DNA of 64,000 nucleotides, taken from positions 1,364,001 through 1,428,000 of the forward strand of contig NZ_CP035491.1 of NCBI RefSeq assembly GCF_004135405.1. The letters run 5' to 3'. Every line of letters starts with the position of its first letter. The stretch's first letter is position 1. The position numbers and the translations under genes were made by a program. Origin of the DNA: Agromyces protaetiae (GTDB lineage Bacteria > Actinomycetota > Actinomycetes > Actinomycetales > Microbacteriaceae). Shown here in pieces: positions 54,731-61,755 of this stretch. The notes under the pieces are model-generated. The model saw only the letters and a list, made by a program, of their open reading frames with translations. It was not told the origin of the DNA and did not search any database.

Positions 54731-55129
54731 GTGAAGCAGCCGAGCATGCGCGAGTCGATCTCGCCGGTGTCGCGCGCGCTCACACTCGAGCAGATCGGCA
54801 CGCTTCTCGGCCTCATTCCCGACGGCGTCTACCGTCGCTACTTCGCCGCCCTCGTCTACACAGGCATGAGCGCGGGGGAGGCGACCGCGCTACGCGTCGG
54901 CGACATCGACTTCGGGCGCGGCGTCATCCGTGTCAACCGGTCGCTGCGCCCGGGCATGCGCGGCGAGCTGGTCGAGCAGATGCCGAAGAGCCACAAGTCG
55001 AGGGATCTTCCGCTGATCGACACCCTGCGTCCATTCGCCGAGGCGGCAGCGCGGGGCGAGCAGGGGAGTGCCCTGCTGCTGACGGTCCCGATGGCGGGTG
55101 TTTGCCTGACTATCCCGATGAGAGCGTGA
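54731..55129 (+). pseudogene. Tyrosine integrase remnant
   Basis: About 132 codons similar to the core of the intact integrase at 58835. LTLEQIGTLLGLIPDGVYRRYFAALVYTGMSAGEATALRVGDIDF aligns with the segment holding the first catalytic Arg, but that Arg is Ser here (GMSAGEA versus GCRFGEV). The Lys strand (KSHKSRDLPL) is still seen, while the HxxR and Tyr parts are absent. The fragment lacks the N-terminal arm-binding domain. It is a leftover of an older integration. Confidence 0.75.
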
Positions 55130-55340
55130 GCGCTGCCAGTACGACGAACGCCACCCCTGAGACGCAGCCGCAGAGTCCGGCGAATCCCAACAAGAGCTCT
55201 CCGCGAACACGGAACCAAGCGACATCGAGTGATGGGACACTCGTCGCCAGCCAGTCGGCGACGGGGCGCCGAATGACGACGATGACCAGGCCAATCCCGA
55301 TCTGGAGGATCCCGGCGATGAGCATCGCGGTCGGCGACAT
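55110..55340 (-). CDS. Small two-helix membrane protein
   Basis: A 76-residue protein with two hydrophobic helices (AMLIAGILQIGIGLVIVVI and LLLGFAGLCGCVSGVAFVVLAAL) and a loop with RRPVADWL. TAGAAT lies 6 nt before the ATG, the native leaderless pattern. This supports a real chromosomal gene that originally followed tRNA-Phe. Its 3' end overlaps the integrase remnant on the other strand by 20 nt. Function unknown. Confidence 0.6.
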   Translation of the reverse strand: MSPTAMLIAGILQIGIGLVIVVIRRPVADWLATSVPSLDVAWFRVRGELLLGFAGLCGCVSGVAFVVLAALTLSSG

Positions 55341-55389
55341 ACGCAGATTCTAGGGGAGGGCTGCCCCCGCGGAATGACCCGCAGAAGCG

Positions 55390-55416
55390 AAAAAACCCCC
55401 GGTCTCCCGGGGGTTT
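55390..55416 (-). terminator. Rho-independent terminator, originally of tRNA-Phe
   Basis: On the minus strand the stem CCCCCGG/CCGGGGG with loop GAGA is followed by six T, a textbook terminator. It starts a few bases after the 3' end of the tRNA-Phe fragment in attL. Before integration it would have ended the Glu-Asp-Phe tRNA transcript; now it is 4.4 kb away from the working tRNA gene. Confidence 0.85.
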
Positions 55417-55420
55417 CACT

Positions 55421-55466
55421 GGTGGCTCCGACCGGCATCGATCCGGTGACCTTTCGATTTTCAGTC
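55421..55466. repeat. attL: 46-bp copy of the tRNA-Phe 3' half
   Basis: 46 bases identical to 59815-59860. They comprise, read on the minus strand, the anticodon arm from the 3' side of the anticodon, the variable loop, the T arm and the acceptor end through CC. The adjacent T at 55420 completes an encoded CCA here, which the intact tRNA-Phe gene now lacks. Sequence beyond base 55466 differs from the tRNA, marking the element's left boundary. Confidence 0.92.
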
Positions 55467-55491
55467 CTGATTTCGCGGTTGCGGCTGGCCT

Positions 55492-56556
55492 ATGGCGGCA
55501 ACCGATTCCGACCGTGCCGAAGTGGTCGCGCGTGGCTGCGCCCGACCCATCAAGACGGTCTCGGGCGTGTGGGTGCGGTGCGGCTCCCGCGTCAAGAGCC
55601 GGTGCGAGTCCTGCGCCGAGTTGTACCGAGGAGACTGGGCAGCGATTGCGCGCTCGGGCGTGTTCGATGGCCCGGTTGAGGAGTACCGGTTCTATCTCTT
55701 GACGCTGACGGCTCCGTCGTTCGGGCGCGTGCATCGCGTGCCGCGTGAGCACGGTGCGCGCGTTCAGCGTTGCGGGTGCGGCGTGACCCACTCAGCGGAC
55801 GATGCCGGGTTGCGTGGCGTGCCGCTCGAACCGTCGACGTACGACTACGCGGCGCAAGTGGCGTGGAATCGGGATACGGGGCTGCTGTGGGATCGCACTC
55901 GACGGCGGGTGCGTGACCGCTGGGAGTCGGCGGAGTACTTCGTCGTCCGGGAGTGGCAGGATCGCGGCGTGTTGCACCTGCACGCGCTCGTGAGGATCGC
56001 GCGGGCTGAGGCACCAGATGCCGACGTGCTGCGCGAGGCGGCGCGCTCGGCGGTCGCGTGGTCGAAGGTCGATGGTGCCGTGGTCGAGTGGGGTCAGCAG
56101 GCGGATTGCGAGGCGTTCCGTGCGAACGGGGACGGCGCGCGCACGATCTGGTACCTCTCGAAGGCGCTCAACTACGTGATGAAGGACGTGGTTGAGGACG
56201 GCGAGAGCGCACACCCTGCGGTGTGGGCACACATCGCCCGCCTCGACCGGGCGGCGCGCGAGATGCGGTGCTCGCGCGACTGCAAGCCGGGCTGTCGGAG
56301 CCGCGTTCATGACCGGCTCGGTGCGCGCTCACATGTGGTGAGCGCCTCGCGGCGCACGTCGCGTCGCTCAGGGTGGTCGTTCACCGGCTTGACGCGGACG
56401 GTTCAGCGGCGGCTCCGGCGCGAGTGGTTCGAGGCTCACGCGGCGGAGACGTCACCGATGCCGTCTGAACCGGTCACGACGGTGCCGGAGGCGTTGGACG
56501 GCATCGCGGAGCGGGCGCGCGGCGAGATGGTCGCCCGCGGCGCTGCGGTGCCGTAG
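55492..56556 (+). CDS. Replication initiator, HUH endonuclease (RepSA-like)
   Basis: A 354-residue protein like the replication initiators of pSAM2-type elements. Cysteine-rich N-terminal segments (CGSRVKSRCESCAELYRGDW) are followed by FYLLTLTAPSFGRVHR, a second Cys/His cluster (RCGCGVTHS), and the HUH metal motif H162-L-H164 in RGVLHLHALVR. The nicking Tyr is probably in TIWYLSKALNYVMKD. It would nick a double-strand origin to start rolling-circle replication of the excised circle. It begins 25 nt inside attL. Composition is native-like G+C but with codons such as CGG and TTG more frequent. Confidence 0.82.
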   Translation: MAATDSDRAEVVARGCARPIKTVSGVWVRCGSRVKSRCESCAELYRGDWAAIARSGVFDGPVEEYRFYLLTLTAPSFGRVHRVPREHGARVQRCGCGVTHSADDAGLRGVPLEPSTYDYAAQVAWNRDTGLLWDRTRRRVRDRWESAEYFVVREWQDRGVLHLHALVRIARAEAPDADVLREAARSAVAWSKVDGAVVEWGQQADCEAFRANGDGARTIWYLSKALNYVMKDVVEDGESAHPAVWAHIARLDRAAREMRCSRDCKPGCRSRVHDRLGARSHVVSASRRTSRRSGWSFTGLTRTVQRRLRREWFEAHAAETSPMPSEPVTTVPEALDGIAERARGEMVARGAAVP

Positions 56557-56577
56557 GTGTGAAAGGGGGTGAGTGTG

Positions 56578-56742
56578 ATGGCGGCACCTGATTGTGAGAC
56601 GTGCGCCGCGCTGGGGCATCGGGCGTGCGACGTGTGCGGCTGCCCGATCTGGGAGGCGGATGAATGGGGCAACGTGGCGACTCTCGTTCGTGATGCGTTC
56701 GGGCGCGAGCTGTGCTCGGCCTGCGCGTATCCTCGCCGGTGA
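56578..56742 (+). CDS. Small zinc-ribbon protein (54 residues)
   Basis: The translation begins MAAPDCETCAALGHRACDVC and continues with three Cys pairs: C6-x2-C9, C17-x2-C20 and C46-x2-C49, with C22 and H14 in addition. The sequence WEADEWGNVATLVRDAFG lies between the pairs. AAAGGGGG stands upstream of the ATG and it follows rep by 21 nt. Tiny Cys-rich proteins in this position are common in actinomycete integrative elements; they are presumed nucleic-acid binding. No more can be said. Confidence 0.6.
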   Translation: MAAPDCETCAALGHRACDVCGCPIWEADEWGNVATLVRDAFGRELCSACAYPRR

Positions 56743-56967
56743 CCTGCGGTGTCGGTTGAGGGATGCGGGGAGCCGACACGGCGGGGGTGCGGAGCCGGAC
56801 GGAGGACGGCGAGCACCCCGGCGTGGCAACTTCCGGCCCTGAGCCGACTGCGCTGGCGTCTTGCGCGGCTCTGGTCGGCGTCTTGTCGATGGCAACCGGA
56901 GCGCGGAGCGCGGAGGGCGGCAGGTCTGCCGCGCGGCGTTCCACACGGGCGAGGACAGTTCGTCGAT
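56743..56967 (+). other. Intervening stretch before the HEPN gene
   Basis: 225 nt with Arg/Ala-rich open frames in several phases and no convincing gene. The HEPN frame is open through it, so the cargo protein could start farther upstream, but no start has a good ribosome site. Confidence 0.35.
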
Positions 56968-58263
56968 ATGGTCAGCTTCGTGACGGATGAAGAAATTGCG
57001 GCGCGAACGCCCGACGATGGTCTCAGCGAGGAAGCAACTGAGCTTCAGACTCGCTGCATCGATGCCGGTCTCGACGTTACGTTTCGACGTCGGTACGAAG
57101 GTGAACCGTACGAGGAGTTTCTCGCGATTATTGAGTTCCCGGCGGGGCGAGGCACACGGGCCGTAGGCGTAGAAGAACGCTACTTTCCTGCGCTCCTCGC
57201 CCATGCCTTCGAGAAGGTCCGATTTCTTGACGAGTACGCCGCGTTCATTGACGCGGCGGGGACGATCGAGGCGGCCATTCCGCCGACGCGGGCGTCTGTG
57301 GTTCGACTTAGTTCGCTACCGGGGGTTATTCGAGAAGACGGTGAGCCGACCTCGGACGAAGAAGAGCTGCTCTTTGGTAGAAGAGACGCTCCGTGGCACC
57401 TAGAGATCCCTGACCCCAGCTCGACGGTTGTTCTGGCCTTCGGCACGCCATCCGACCTGGGTCAAGCGCTTCTACCGGCTCGAGAGACCCTCCAGATTCG
57501 AGGTGTCCCCTCCGCTTCCCATGACGAATCCCTTGAGGCGCTTGAGAAGTATGCCAACCGCCTAGCGTTCGACCTCGATGTGGTCTTCGGCGCCCGGTTT
57601 CGCATTCCGCGTCGGCGGAGACTGCGACGCGAGGCGCGGGAGGTGTCAGCCCATGACTCCGTTGCGTTCCCTCGAAACGACTACGCTCTCGAACCACTAC
57701 GGCTCTATCACTATGGGCGCGAAGCGGACGGGCTACCGTTGCTCGAGTTCTTGGCCTATTACCAAGCGGTGGAGTACTTCTTCCCGTTCTTTGCGAGGGA
57801 GCAAACGATGAACGACGTGCGCTCGACGTTGAAACACCCGAGGTTCAACCCGAATGATGACAAGCAAGTCGGGAAGCTCATCAGCCTGGCAGCGCAAGGT
57901 AGAGGGCAACAGTCCGAGCGAGAGCAGCTTCGCACAACGATTCGAAGTTGTGTCGGCGAGGCCGACCTACGAGAGTATGTCGAAGCCGATCAGGATCGGC
58001 TAGAGGCACTGACGGCGAAGAAGCAGTCGATACGCGGGGTCAAGTCGGTTCGATTCGAGAACGGCGCGGACGATATTCGAGATCAGCTCGCCGACAGGAT
58101 CTATGCGATTCGGTGTCGCATCGTTCACTCCAAGCAGGATGGGGGCGGGTATGACGAAGTGCTGCTTCCAGGGACTCGGGAGGCCGACGCCTTGAGCGCC
58201 GACATCAACGTTCTGCAATTCGTTGCGCAACGTGTCCTCATCGCGCGCGCAGCGCGCGCTTGA
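56968..58263 (+). CDS. HEPN-domain cargo protein (putative ribonuclease, defence candidate)
   Basis: About 431 residues. The N-terminal 250 residues are not recognised. The C-terminal part looks like an ApeA-type HEPN domain: the helix FLAYYQAVEYFFPFF (about 270-285), a helix with DDIRDQLADRIYAIR, and the catalytic-type motif R382-C-R-I-V-H387 (R-x4-H) in IRCRIVHSKQDGG. HEPN proteins with this motif are usually metal-independent RNases in abortive-infection and toxin systems. The usual Asn after the Arg is Cys. Codon use is clearly non-native. As the only cargo of the element it is the prime candidate for a defence function (inference). Confidence 0.6.
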   Translation: MVSFVTDEEIAARTPDDGLSEEATELQTRCIDAGLDVTFRRRYEGEPYEEFLAIIEFPAGRGTRAVGVEERYFPALLAHAFEKVRFLDEYAAFIDAAGTIEAAIPPTRASVVRLSSLPGVIREDGEPTSDEEELLFGRRDAPWHLEIPDPSSTVVLAFGTPSDLGQALLPARETLQIRGVPSASHDESLEALEKYANRLAFDLDVVFGARFRIPRRRRLRREAREVSAHDSVAFPRNDYALEPLRLYHYGREADGLPLLEFLAYYQAVEYFFPFFAREQTMNDVRSTLKHPRFNPNDDKQVGKLISLAAQGRGQQSEREQLRTTIRSCVGEADLREYVEADQDRLEALTAKKQSIRGVKSVRFENGADDIRDQLADRIYAIRCRIVHSKQDGGGYDEVLLPGTREADALSADINVLQFVAQRVLIARAARA

Positions 58264-58314
58264 TCCTGTGTAGAAGATTTCGGGAGGCCGTTTCGTCGGT
58301 ACTCCGCCCTAGGC

Positions 58315-58658
58315 TGTAGTCGCAAAGTGTCGGACTAGCGGACGGTGTTGTTGTGGCGGACTTTCGTGGGGAGCGCATGCCGTCGCCTGAGGGCGAAGGG
58401 CGTGCGAAGAATGCGCTCGAAGCGGCTTGGACTGCTTACTTCAAGGCGAACAAGGCCATCAACAAGCGCATCTTCGGGGCGTTCCCTGAACTGCGGGAGA
58501 TGCTGCGCGGGCAAACGGGTGCGCGCGTGCTCGACCTCATGGGCTTCTGGTTCATGTGGCAGGCCTGCGGGGGCTTCGAGGGCACTCAACGGGCGCTCGG
58601 TATCAGCAGGGCGCAGATGTACAAGCGAATCGCGCTCTTCCGCCAAGCGTTCGGTGAG
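58315..58658 (+). repeat. Right, intact copy of the 0.34-kb duplication
   Basis: Counterpart of 54328-54660. It begins with TGTAGTCGCAAAGTGTCGG upstream of the helix-turn-helix gene and covers most of it. Here the frame is intact. The shared non-coding 50 nt before the GTG probably hold the promoter or a regulatory site common to both elements. Confidence 0.8.
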
Positions 58659-58754
58659 CATCCGGACGTGTCGGAGTTTCCGGGTGTCACCATCGATCCG
58701 GCCGAGTTCGCGGTCGGTCTCGCCGAGAAAGTGAAGAACGCACAGAAGGATTAG
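58353..58754 (+). CDS. Small helix-turn-helix protein of the integrated element
   Basis: A 133-residue protein. ALEAAWTAYFKANKAINKRIFGAFPELREML leads to LDLMGFWFMWQACGGFEGTQRALGISRAQMYKRIALFRQAFGEHPD, where GTQRALGISRAQMYKRIALFR has the spacing of a helix-turn-helix. The GTG at 58353 is assumed; an ATG at 58377 is also possible. It lies 80 nt upstream of the integrase gene and is duplicated, dead, to the left of the element. A role as excision factor or integrase regulator is likely from position but not proven. Confidence 0.6.
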   Translation: MADFRGERMPSPEGEGRAKNALEAAWTAYFKANKAINKRIFGAFPELREMLRGQTGARVLDLMGFWFMWQACGGFEGTQRALGISRAQMYKRIALFRQAFGEHPDVSEFPGVTIDPAEFAVGLAEKVKNAQKD

Positions 58755-58786
58755 TCTCAACTCTTGCGACTAGTCGGAGGTAGCGA

Positions 58787-58809
58787 TTAGTCTCGCGATA
58801 TGAGACTAA
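58787..58809. promoter_or_regulatory. Inverted repeat before the integrase gene
   Basis: TTAGTCTC (58787-58794), 7 nt, GAGACTAA (58802-58809): a perfect 8-bp inverted repeat. Two further related half sites, TTAGTCTC at 58751-58758 and GACTAGTC at 58769-58776, lie just upstream. It is well placed to be an operator controlling integrase expression, perhaps bound by the adjacent helix-turn-helix protein. Confidence 0.6.
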
Positions 58810-58834
58810 ATATGCCTCAAGTGTTGGGCTGTCC

Positions 58835-59812
58835 GTGGTAACGGTCAACGAGGCGTTCGAGCGATTGTGGCCTGCGGTCGCGTCGCTGCTGTCGGACGGC
58901 ACCTCGCGCGGGTATCTCGTCGCATGGCGGCTGCGGGTCGCGCCGACGTTCGGCGTGCGTGAGCTGGCGGAGGTCACCGCATTCGACGTGGAACTCGCGT
59001 TCGCGTCATGGTCGGGTTCCGTATCGACGCGGAAAGATGCCGTGGCGATGCTCTCGGCGCTCTGCCGTGCAGCGATGAAGGCGCGGCTAATCGCTGCGAA
59101 CCCGTGCGTCGGGGTCGAGTACCGTCGCCGGCAGGCCCACGATCCCACCTCGCGTGCGCTGAGCCGGCGCGAGGTCGACCGACTGTTCGAAGTGCTTCCG
59201 CGCGAGGGCTGCTACCGGCGGTTCGTGATTGCCTTGCTTTACACCGGCTGCCGGTTCGGCGAGGTCGCGGGCTTGCGCGTCGGCGACGTCGACCTCGAGG
59301 GCCTGACGATCCGTGTGCAGCGCACCGCCTCACCGGGGAGCCGTGGAGAAATCGTCGTCGGGCCGACGAAGGGCCGTCGCGTGCGGGACGTGCCGATCCC
59401 GGAACCGTTCGTGCCCGAACTGCTCGCGGCGATGGAGGGCAAGGGGGAGCACGACTACCTATTCACCGGGCCGCGCGGGGGCTTCCTCTCGTCGGGCAAC
59501 CTCTCGCGCGCGCTCGACTGGCCTCGGGTCCGCGAGCGGGTGAAGACCTTCCCACCCGGTGAACCGGCGCTGCACTGGCACGACCTGCGACACACGGCGG
59601 CAACGAACCTGTTCTTCGCCAACGTCCCGGCGACCGACGTTCAGGCGATCATGGGTCACTCCGACCTCGCCACAACGCAACGCTACGCCGACACGCGTCG
59701 CGATTCCGCTCGCCGCGGGGGAGCGGCGCTCACTGCGTACTATGGCCAATCGAATGGTCGACTTCGAGGGGGTGAGTCCCCCGCAAAAACCGCGGATTAT
59801 CGGGACTTTTGA
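58835..59812 (+). CDS. int: Tyrosine integrase of the tRNA-Phe element
   Basis: A 325-residue site-specific recombinase. The N-terminal core-binding domain (about 1-85) is followed by the catalytic domain with R140 in YTGCRFGEVAGLR, the Lys strand TKGRRVRDVPIP, H249-x2-R252 in WHDLRHTAATN, H275 in MGHSDLATTQRY and nucleophile Y284. All catalytic residues are present, so it is probably active. The GTG at 58835 is the first usable start after the operator-like repeat. It ends 2 nt from attR, the usual arrangement. It integrates and, with a helper, excises the element. Confidence 0.9.
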   Translation: MVTVNEAFERLWPAVASLLSDGTSRGYLVAWRLRVAPTFGVRELAEVTAFDVELAFASWSGSVSTRKDAVAMLSALCRAAMKARLIAANPCVGVEYRRRQAHDPTSRALSRREVDRLFEVLPREGCYRRFVIALLYTGCRFGEVAGLRVGDVDLEGLTIRVQRTASPGSRGEIVVGPTKGRRVRDVPIPEPFVPELLAAMEGKGEHDYLFTGPRGGFLSSGNLSRALDWPRVRERVKTFPPGEPALHWHDLRHTAATNLFFANVPATDVQAIMGHSDLATTQRYADTRRDSARRGGAALTAYYGQSNGRLRGGESPAKTADYRDF

Positions 59813-59814
59813 AA

Positions 59815-59860
59815 GGTGGCTCCGACCGGCATCGATCCGGTGACCTTTCGATTTTCAGTC
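59815..59860. repeat. attR: 46-bp repeat within tRNA-Phe
   Basis: Identical to 55421-55466. It rebuilds the 3' half of a complete tRNA-Phe gene on the minus strand. The base just outside (59814) is A, so the rebuilt gene reads CCT where the original read CCA. Confidence 0.92.
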
Positions 59861-59889
59861 GAACGCTCTACCAACTGAGCTACAGAGCC
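59817..59889 (-). tRNA. tRNA-Phe (GAA)
   Basis: A full cloverleaf on the minus strand: acceptor GGCTCTG/CGGAGCC, D arm with GCTCAGTTGGTAGAGC, anticodon loop CTGAAAA with anticodon GAA, and T arm with GGATCGATGCC. The 3' end reads ACCT instead of ACCA because the integrated element replaced the downstream base, so CCA must be completed after transcription. It is the attachment site of the 4.4-kb element and the last gene of a Glu-Asp-Phe cluster. Confidence 0.93.
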
Positions 59890-59963
59890 TCGAAGCATCC
59901 GAAAAGGAGCCTCGATAAGGCGAAAGCCCCTTCTCTCGAAAGGGAAAGGGCTTGTCGCCTGAG

Positions 59964-60037
59964 CGACCCTGACGGGACTTGAACCCGCGACCTCCGCCGT
60001 GACAGGGCGGCACGCTAACCAACTGCGCTACAGGGCC
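59964..60037 (-). tRNA. tRNA-Asp (GTC)
   Basis: Acceptor GGCCCTG/CAGGGTC, D loop GCGCAGTTGGTTAGCGT, anticodon stem GCCGCC-T-GTC-A context with anticodon GTC, and T arm GCGGGTTCAAGTCCCG. Discriminator G fits Asp. CCA is not encoded. It is the middle gene of the Glu-Asp-Phe cluster, about 53 nt from tRNA-Glu. Confidence 0.93.
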
Positions 60038-60087
60038 TCGAAAGTGCTTTCGCACTGGTGAAGCTATTCAATTGTAGTGGACCTTCG

Positions 60088-60163
60088 TGGTGACCCCAAC
60101 GGGATTCGAACCCGTGCTGCCGCCGTGAAAGGGCGGTGTCCTAGGCCACTAAACGATGGGGCC
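60088..60163 (-). tRNA. tRNA-Glu (TTC)
   Basis: Acceptor GGCCCCA/TGGGGTC, D arm TCGTTTAGTGGCCTAGGA, anticodon loop CTTTCAC with anticodon TTC, and T arm CGGGTTCGAATCCCG. CCA is encoded (60090-60088). It is the first gene of the cluster, directly downstream of the cluster promoter. Confidence 0.93.
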
Positions 60164-60198
60164 GGGGGTCTTGCCTGGGGCATGACCGCCGAGAAGAA

Positions 60199-60227
60199 AG
60201 CATACGTGGTCTGACGCAAGATTCCAA
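60199..60227 (-). promoter_or_regulatory. Promoter of the tRNA cluster
   Basis: On the minus strand TTGGAA (60227-60222), a 17-nt spacer and TATGCT (60204-60199), about 36 nt before the tRNA-Glu gene. It fits a strong housekeeping promoter. Confidence 0.65.
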
Positions 60228-60434
60228 AACGGGCGTGACGGATGCCTCGCGGCGGGCCGCTGCGGCGCGGAAACACGCGGAAGTGCCCGCGAAGAACACC
60301 GGCTCCGAGGCATCCGCCCGGTTCGCGCCACGCGCGGAACGAATGCCCGAATCCGCCGCGCACCGTGCCTATCGTGGCAACTGATCGCCCGACAGACGAC
60401 GGCGCGGGGGTGCACCCTGCGTGGACGGGGAACC

Positions 60435-61703
60435 ATGGACCGAACCAGCAGAGACCGACGGGTGAGACCCCGGGGCATCCGTCGTGCCATGGCCGCCGTC
60501 GCGATCGCGGCCCTCGCGTTCGCGCTGCCGATCGCGCAGCCGGTGTCGCCGGCGTTCGCGGCGACGTATCCGACGTGGGACGAGCTGCAGGCGGCGAAGG
60601 CGAACACGGCCGCGGCGGCGAAGGCCGTCGACCAGATCATCGCGCTCCTCGCACAGCTCGAGGCCGAGGTGCAGGCGGCGCAGGCCGAGGCCGAGCGTCG
60701 CACCGACCTGCTCATGGAGGCGCAACAGCGCTACGACGACGCGGTGCGCAAGGCCGACGCGATCCAGGCGAAGGCCGACGCGGCGGCCTCCGAGGCCGAT
60801 TCGGCGAAGCGCAACGCGGGGCAGGTGGCCGCGCAGCTCTTCCGCCAGGGCACGAACAACCTCGGCGTGAACCTCATGTTCGACTCGGGCGACGCGACGA
60901 AGACCGACGCGTTCCTCGCGAAGCTCGGCAGCATGGACAAGATGGTCGAGCGCACGTCGGCGATCTACCAGCGCGCGAACCAAGACCTCAACACGGCCAA
61001 GTCGCTCGGGCAGCAGGCCGAGCTCGCGCGCGGCGAGCGCGACCGGCTGAAGATCGCCGCCGAAGACGCCCTGCAAGCCGCCCTCGAGGCGCAGGCGGCG
61101 GCCGAGGCCGCGCTCGCCGAGTCGCAGGCGAAGAAGATCGAGCTCGATCAGCAGCTGGCGTTCCTGCGCGACACCGAGGCGAAGACGGCGGCGGCTTACG
61201 AAGAGGGCGAGCGCATCCGCAAGGAGGAAGAGCGCAAGCGCATGGAAGAGGCCATGCGGTCGGGTTCACCCGGCGCGGTCATGCCGTCGGGGTGGGCACG
61301 CCCGGCCGCCGGCCGGATCACGGGCGGATACGGCGCGCGCGGCGCGATCTGCACGGGCGGCGGCTGCTCCAACACGTTCCACTACGCGGTCGACCTCGGC
61401 ACCGGATGCTCCGCGCCCATCTATGCGGCCAACAGCGGCATCGTCCGCTTCGCGGGCCGCTCGGGCACCTACGGCAACTACGTGCAGATCGACCACGGCG
61501 GCGGCATCTGGACGGGCTACGCCCACATCCGCGACGGCGGCACCTTCGTCGGCGTCGGCCAGTGGGTCGACGCGGGGCAGAACATCGCCTCGTCGGGCAC
61601 GACGGGCGTCTCGACGGGCTGCCACCTGCACTTCGAGGTGTGGTCGGGCGGCGGCCGCATCAACCCGATCACGTTCATGGCCGACCGAGGCATCCAGTTC
61701 TGA
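60435..61703 (+). CDS. Secreted M23 family peptidase with coiled coil
   Basis: A 422-residue peptidoglycan hydrolase. Signal peptide: basic n-region (RDRRVRPRGIRR), hydrophobic AAVAIAALAFALPIA, cleavage near AFA-ATYP. A long Ala/Glu-rich coiled coil (about 50-270) follows, then the LytM/M23 domain with metal ligands in HYAVDLG (H-x3-D) and HLHFEVW (H-x-H). Such proteins cut peptide cross-links, and coiled-coil versions usually act in cell separation under FtsX-like control. ATG 60489 is an alternative but would lose the basic n-region. It pairs with the NlpC/P60 gene downstream. Confidence 0.88.
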   Translation: MDRTSRDRRVRPRGIRRAMAAVAIAALAFALPIAQPVSPAFAATYPTWDELQAAKANTAAAAKAVDQIIALLAQLEAEVQAAQAEAERRTDLLMEAQQRYDDAVRKADAIQAKADAAASEADSAKRNAGQVAAQLFRQGTNNLGVNLMFDSGDATKTDAFLAKLGSMDKMVERTSAIYQRANQDLNTAKSLGQQAELARGERDRLKIAAEDALQAALEAQAAAEAALAESQAKKIELDQQLAFLRDTEAKTAAAYEEGERIRKEEERKRMEEAMRSGSPGAVMPSGWARPAAGRITGGYGARGAICTGGGCSNTFHYAVDLGTGCSAPIYAANSGIVRFAGRSGTYGNYVQIDHGGGIWTGYAHIRDGGTFVGVGQWVDAGQNIASSGTTGVSTGCHLHFEVWSGGGRINPITFMADRGIQF

Positions 61704-61755
61704 GCGTTCCGAACGCTTCGAAAGCAACCGTTCCGAAAGCAAGGAAGTACCGACC

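Larger units (their letters stand above)
55421..59860. mobile_element. Integrated AICE-like element of about 4.4 kb in tRNA-Phe
   Basis: The element is delimited by 46-bp direct repeats (attL 55421-55466, attR 59815-59860) derived from tRNA-Phe. The integrase ends 2 nt from attR and the HUH replication initiator starts 25 nt after attL. Between them are a small zinc-ribbon gene, a HEPN-type gene and a helix-turn-helix gene. This is the gene order of actinomycete integrative conjugative elements of the pSAM2 kind, but no FtsK-like transfer gene is seen, so it is probably mobilisable or satellite-like. The window's 10-mer motif is absent throughout. Confidence 0.85.

Noticed and set aside
58813-58842. 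A nine-codon leader peptide (ATG at 58813 to TAA) before int
   Set aside because: It has no ribosome site and can arise by chance; no attenuator hairpin accompanies it.
55421-59860. A complete conjugative element with FtsK-like transfer protein
   Set aside because: All reading space between the att sites is accounted for; no Walker-motif transfer ATPase is present.
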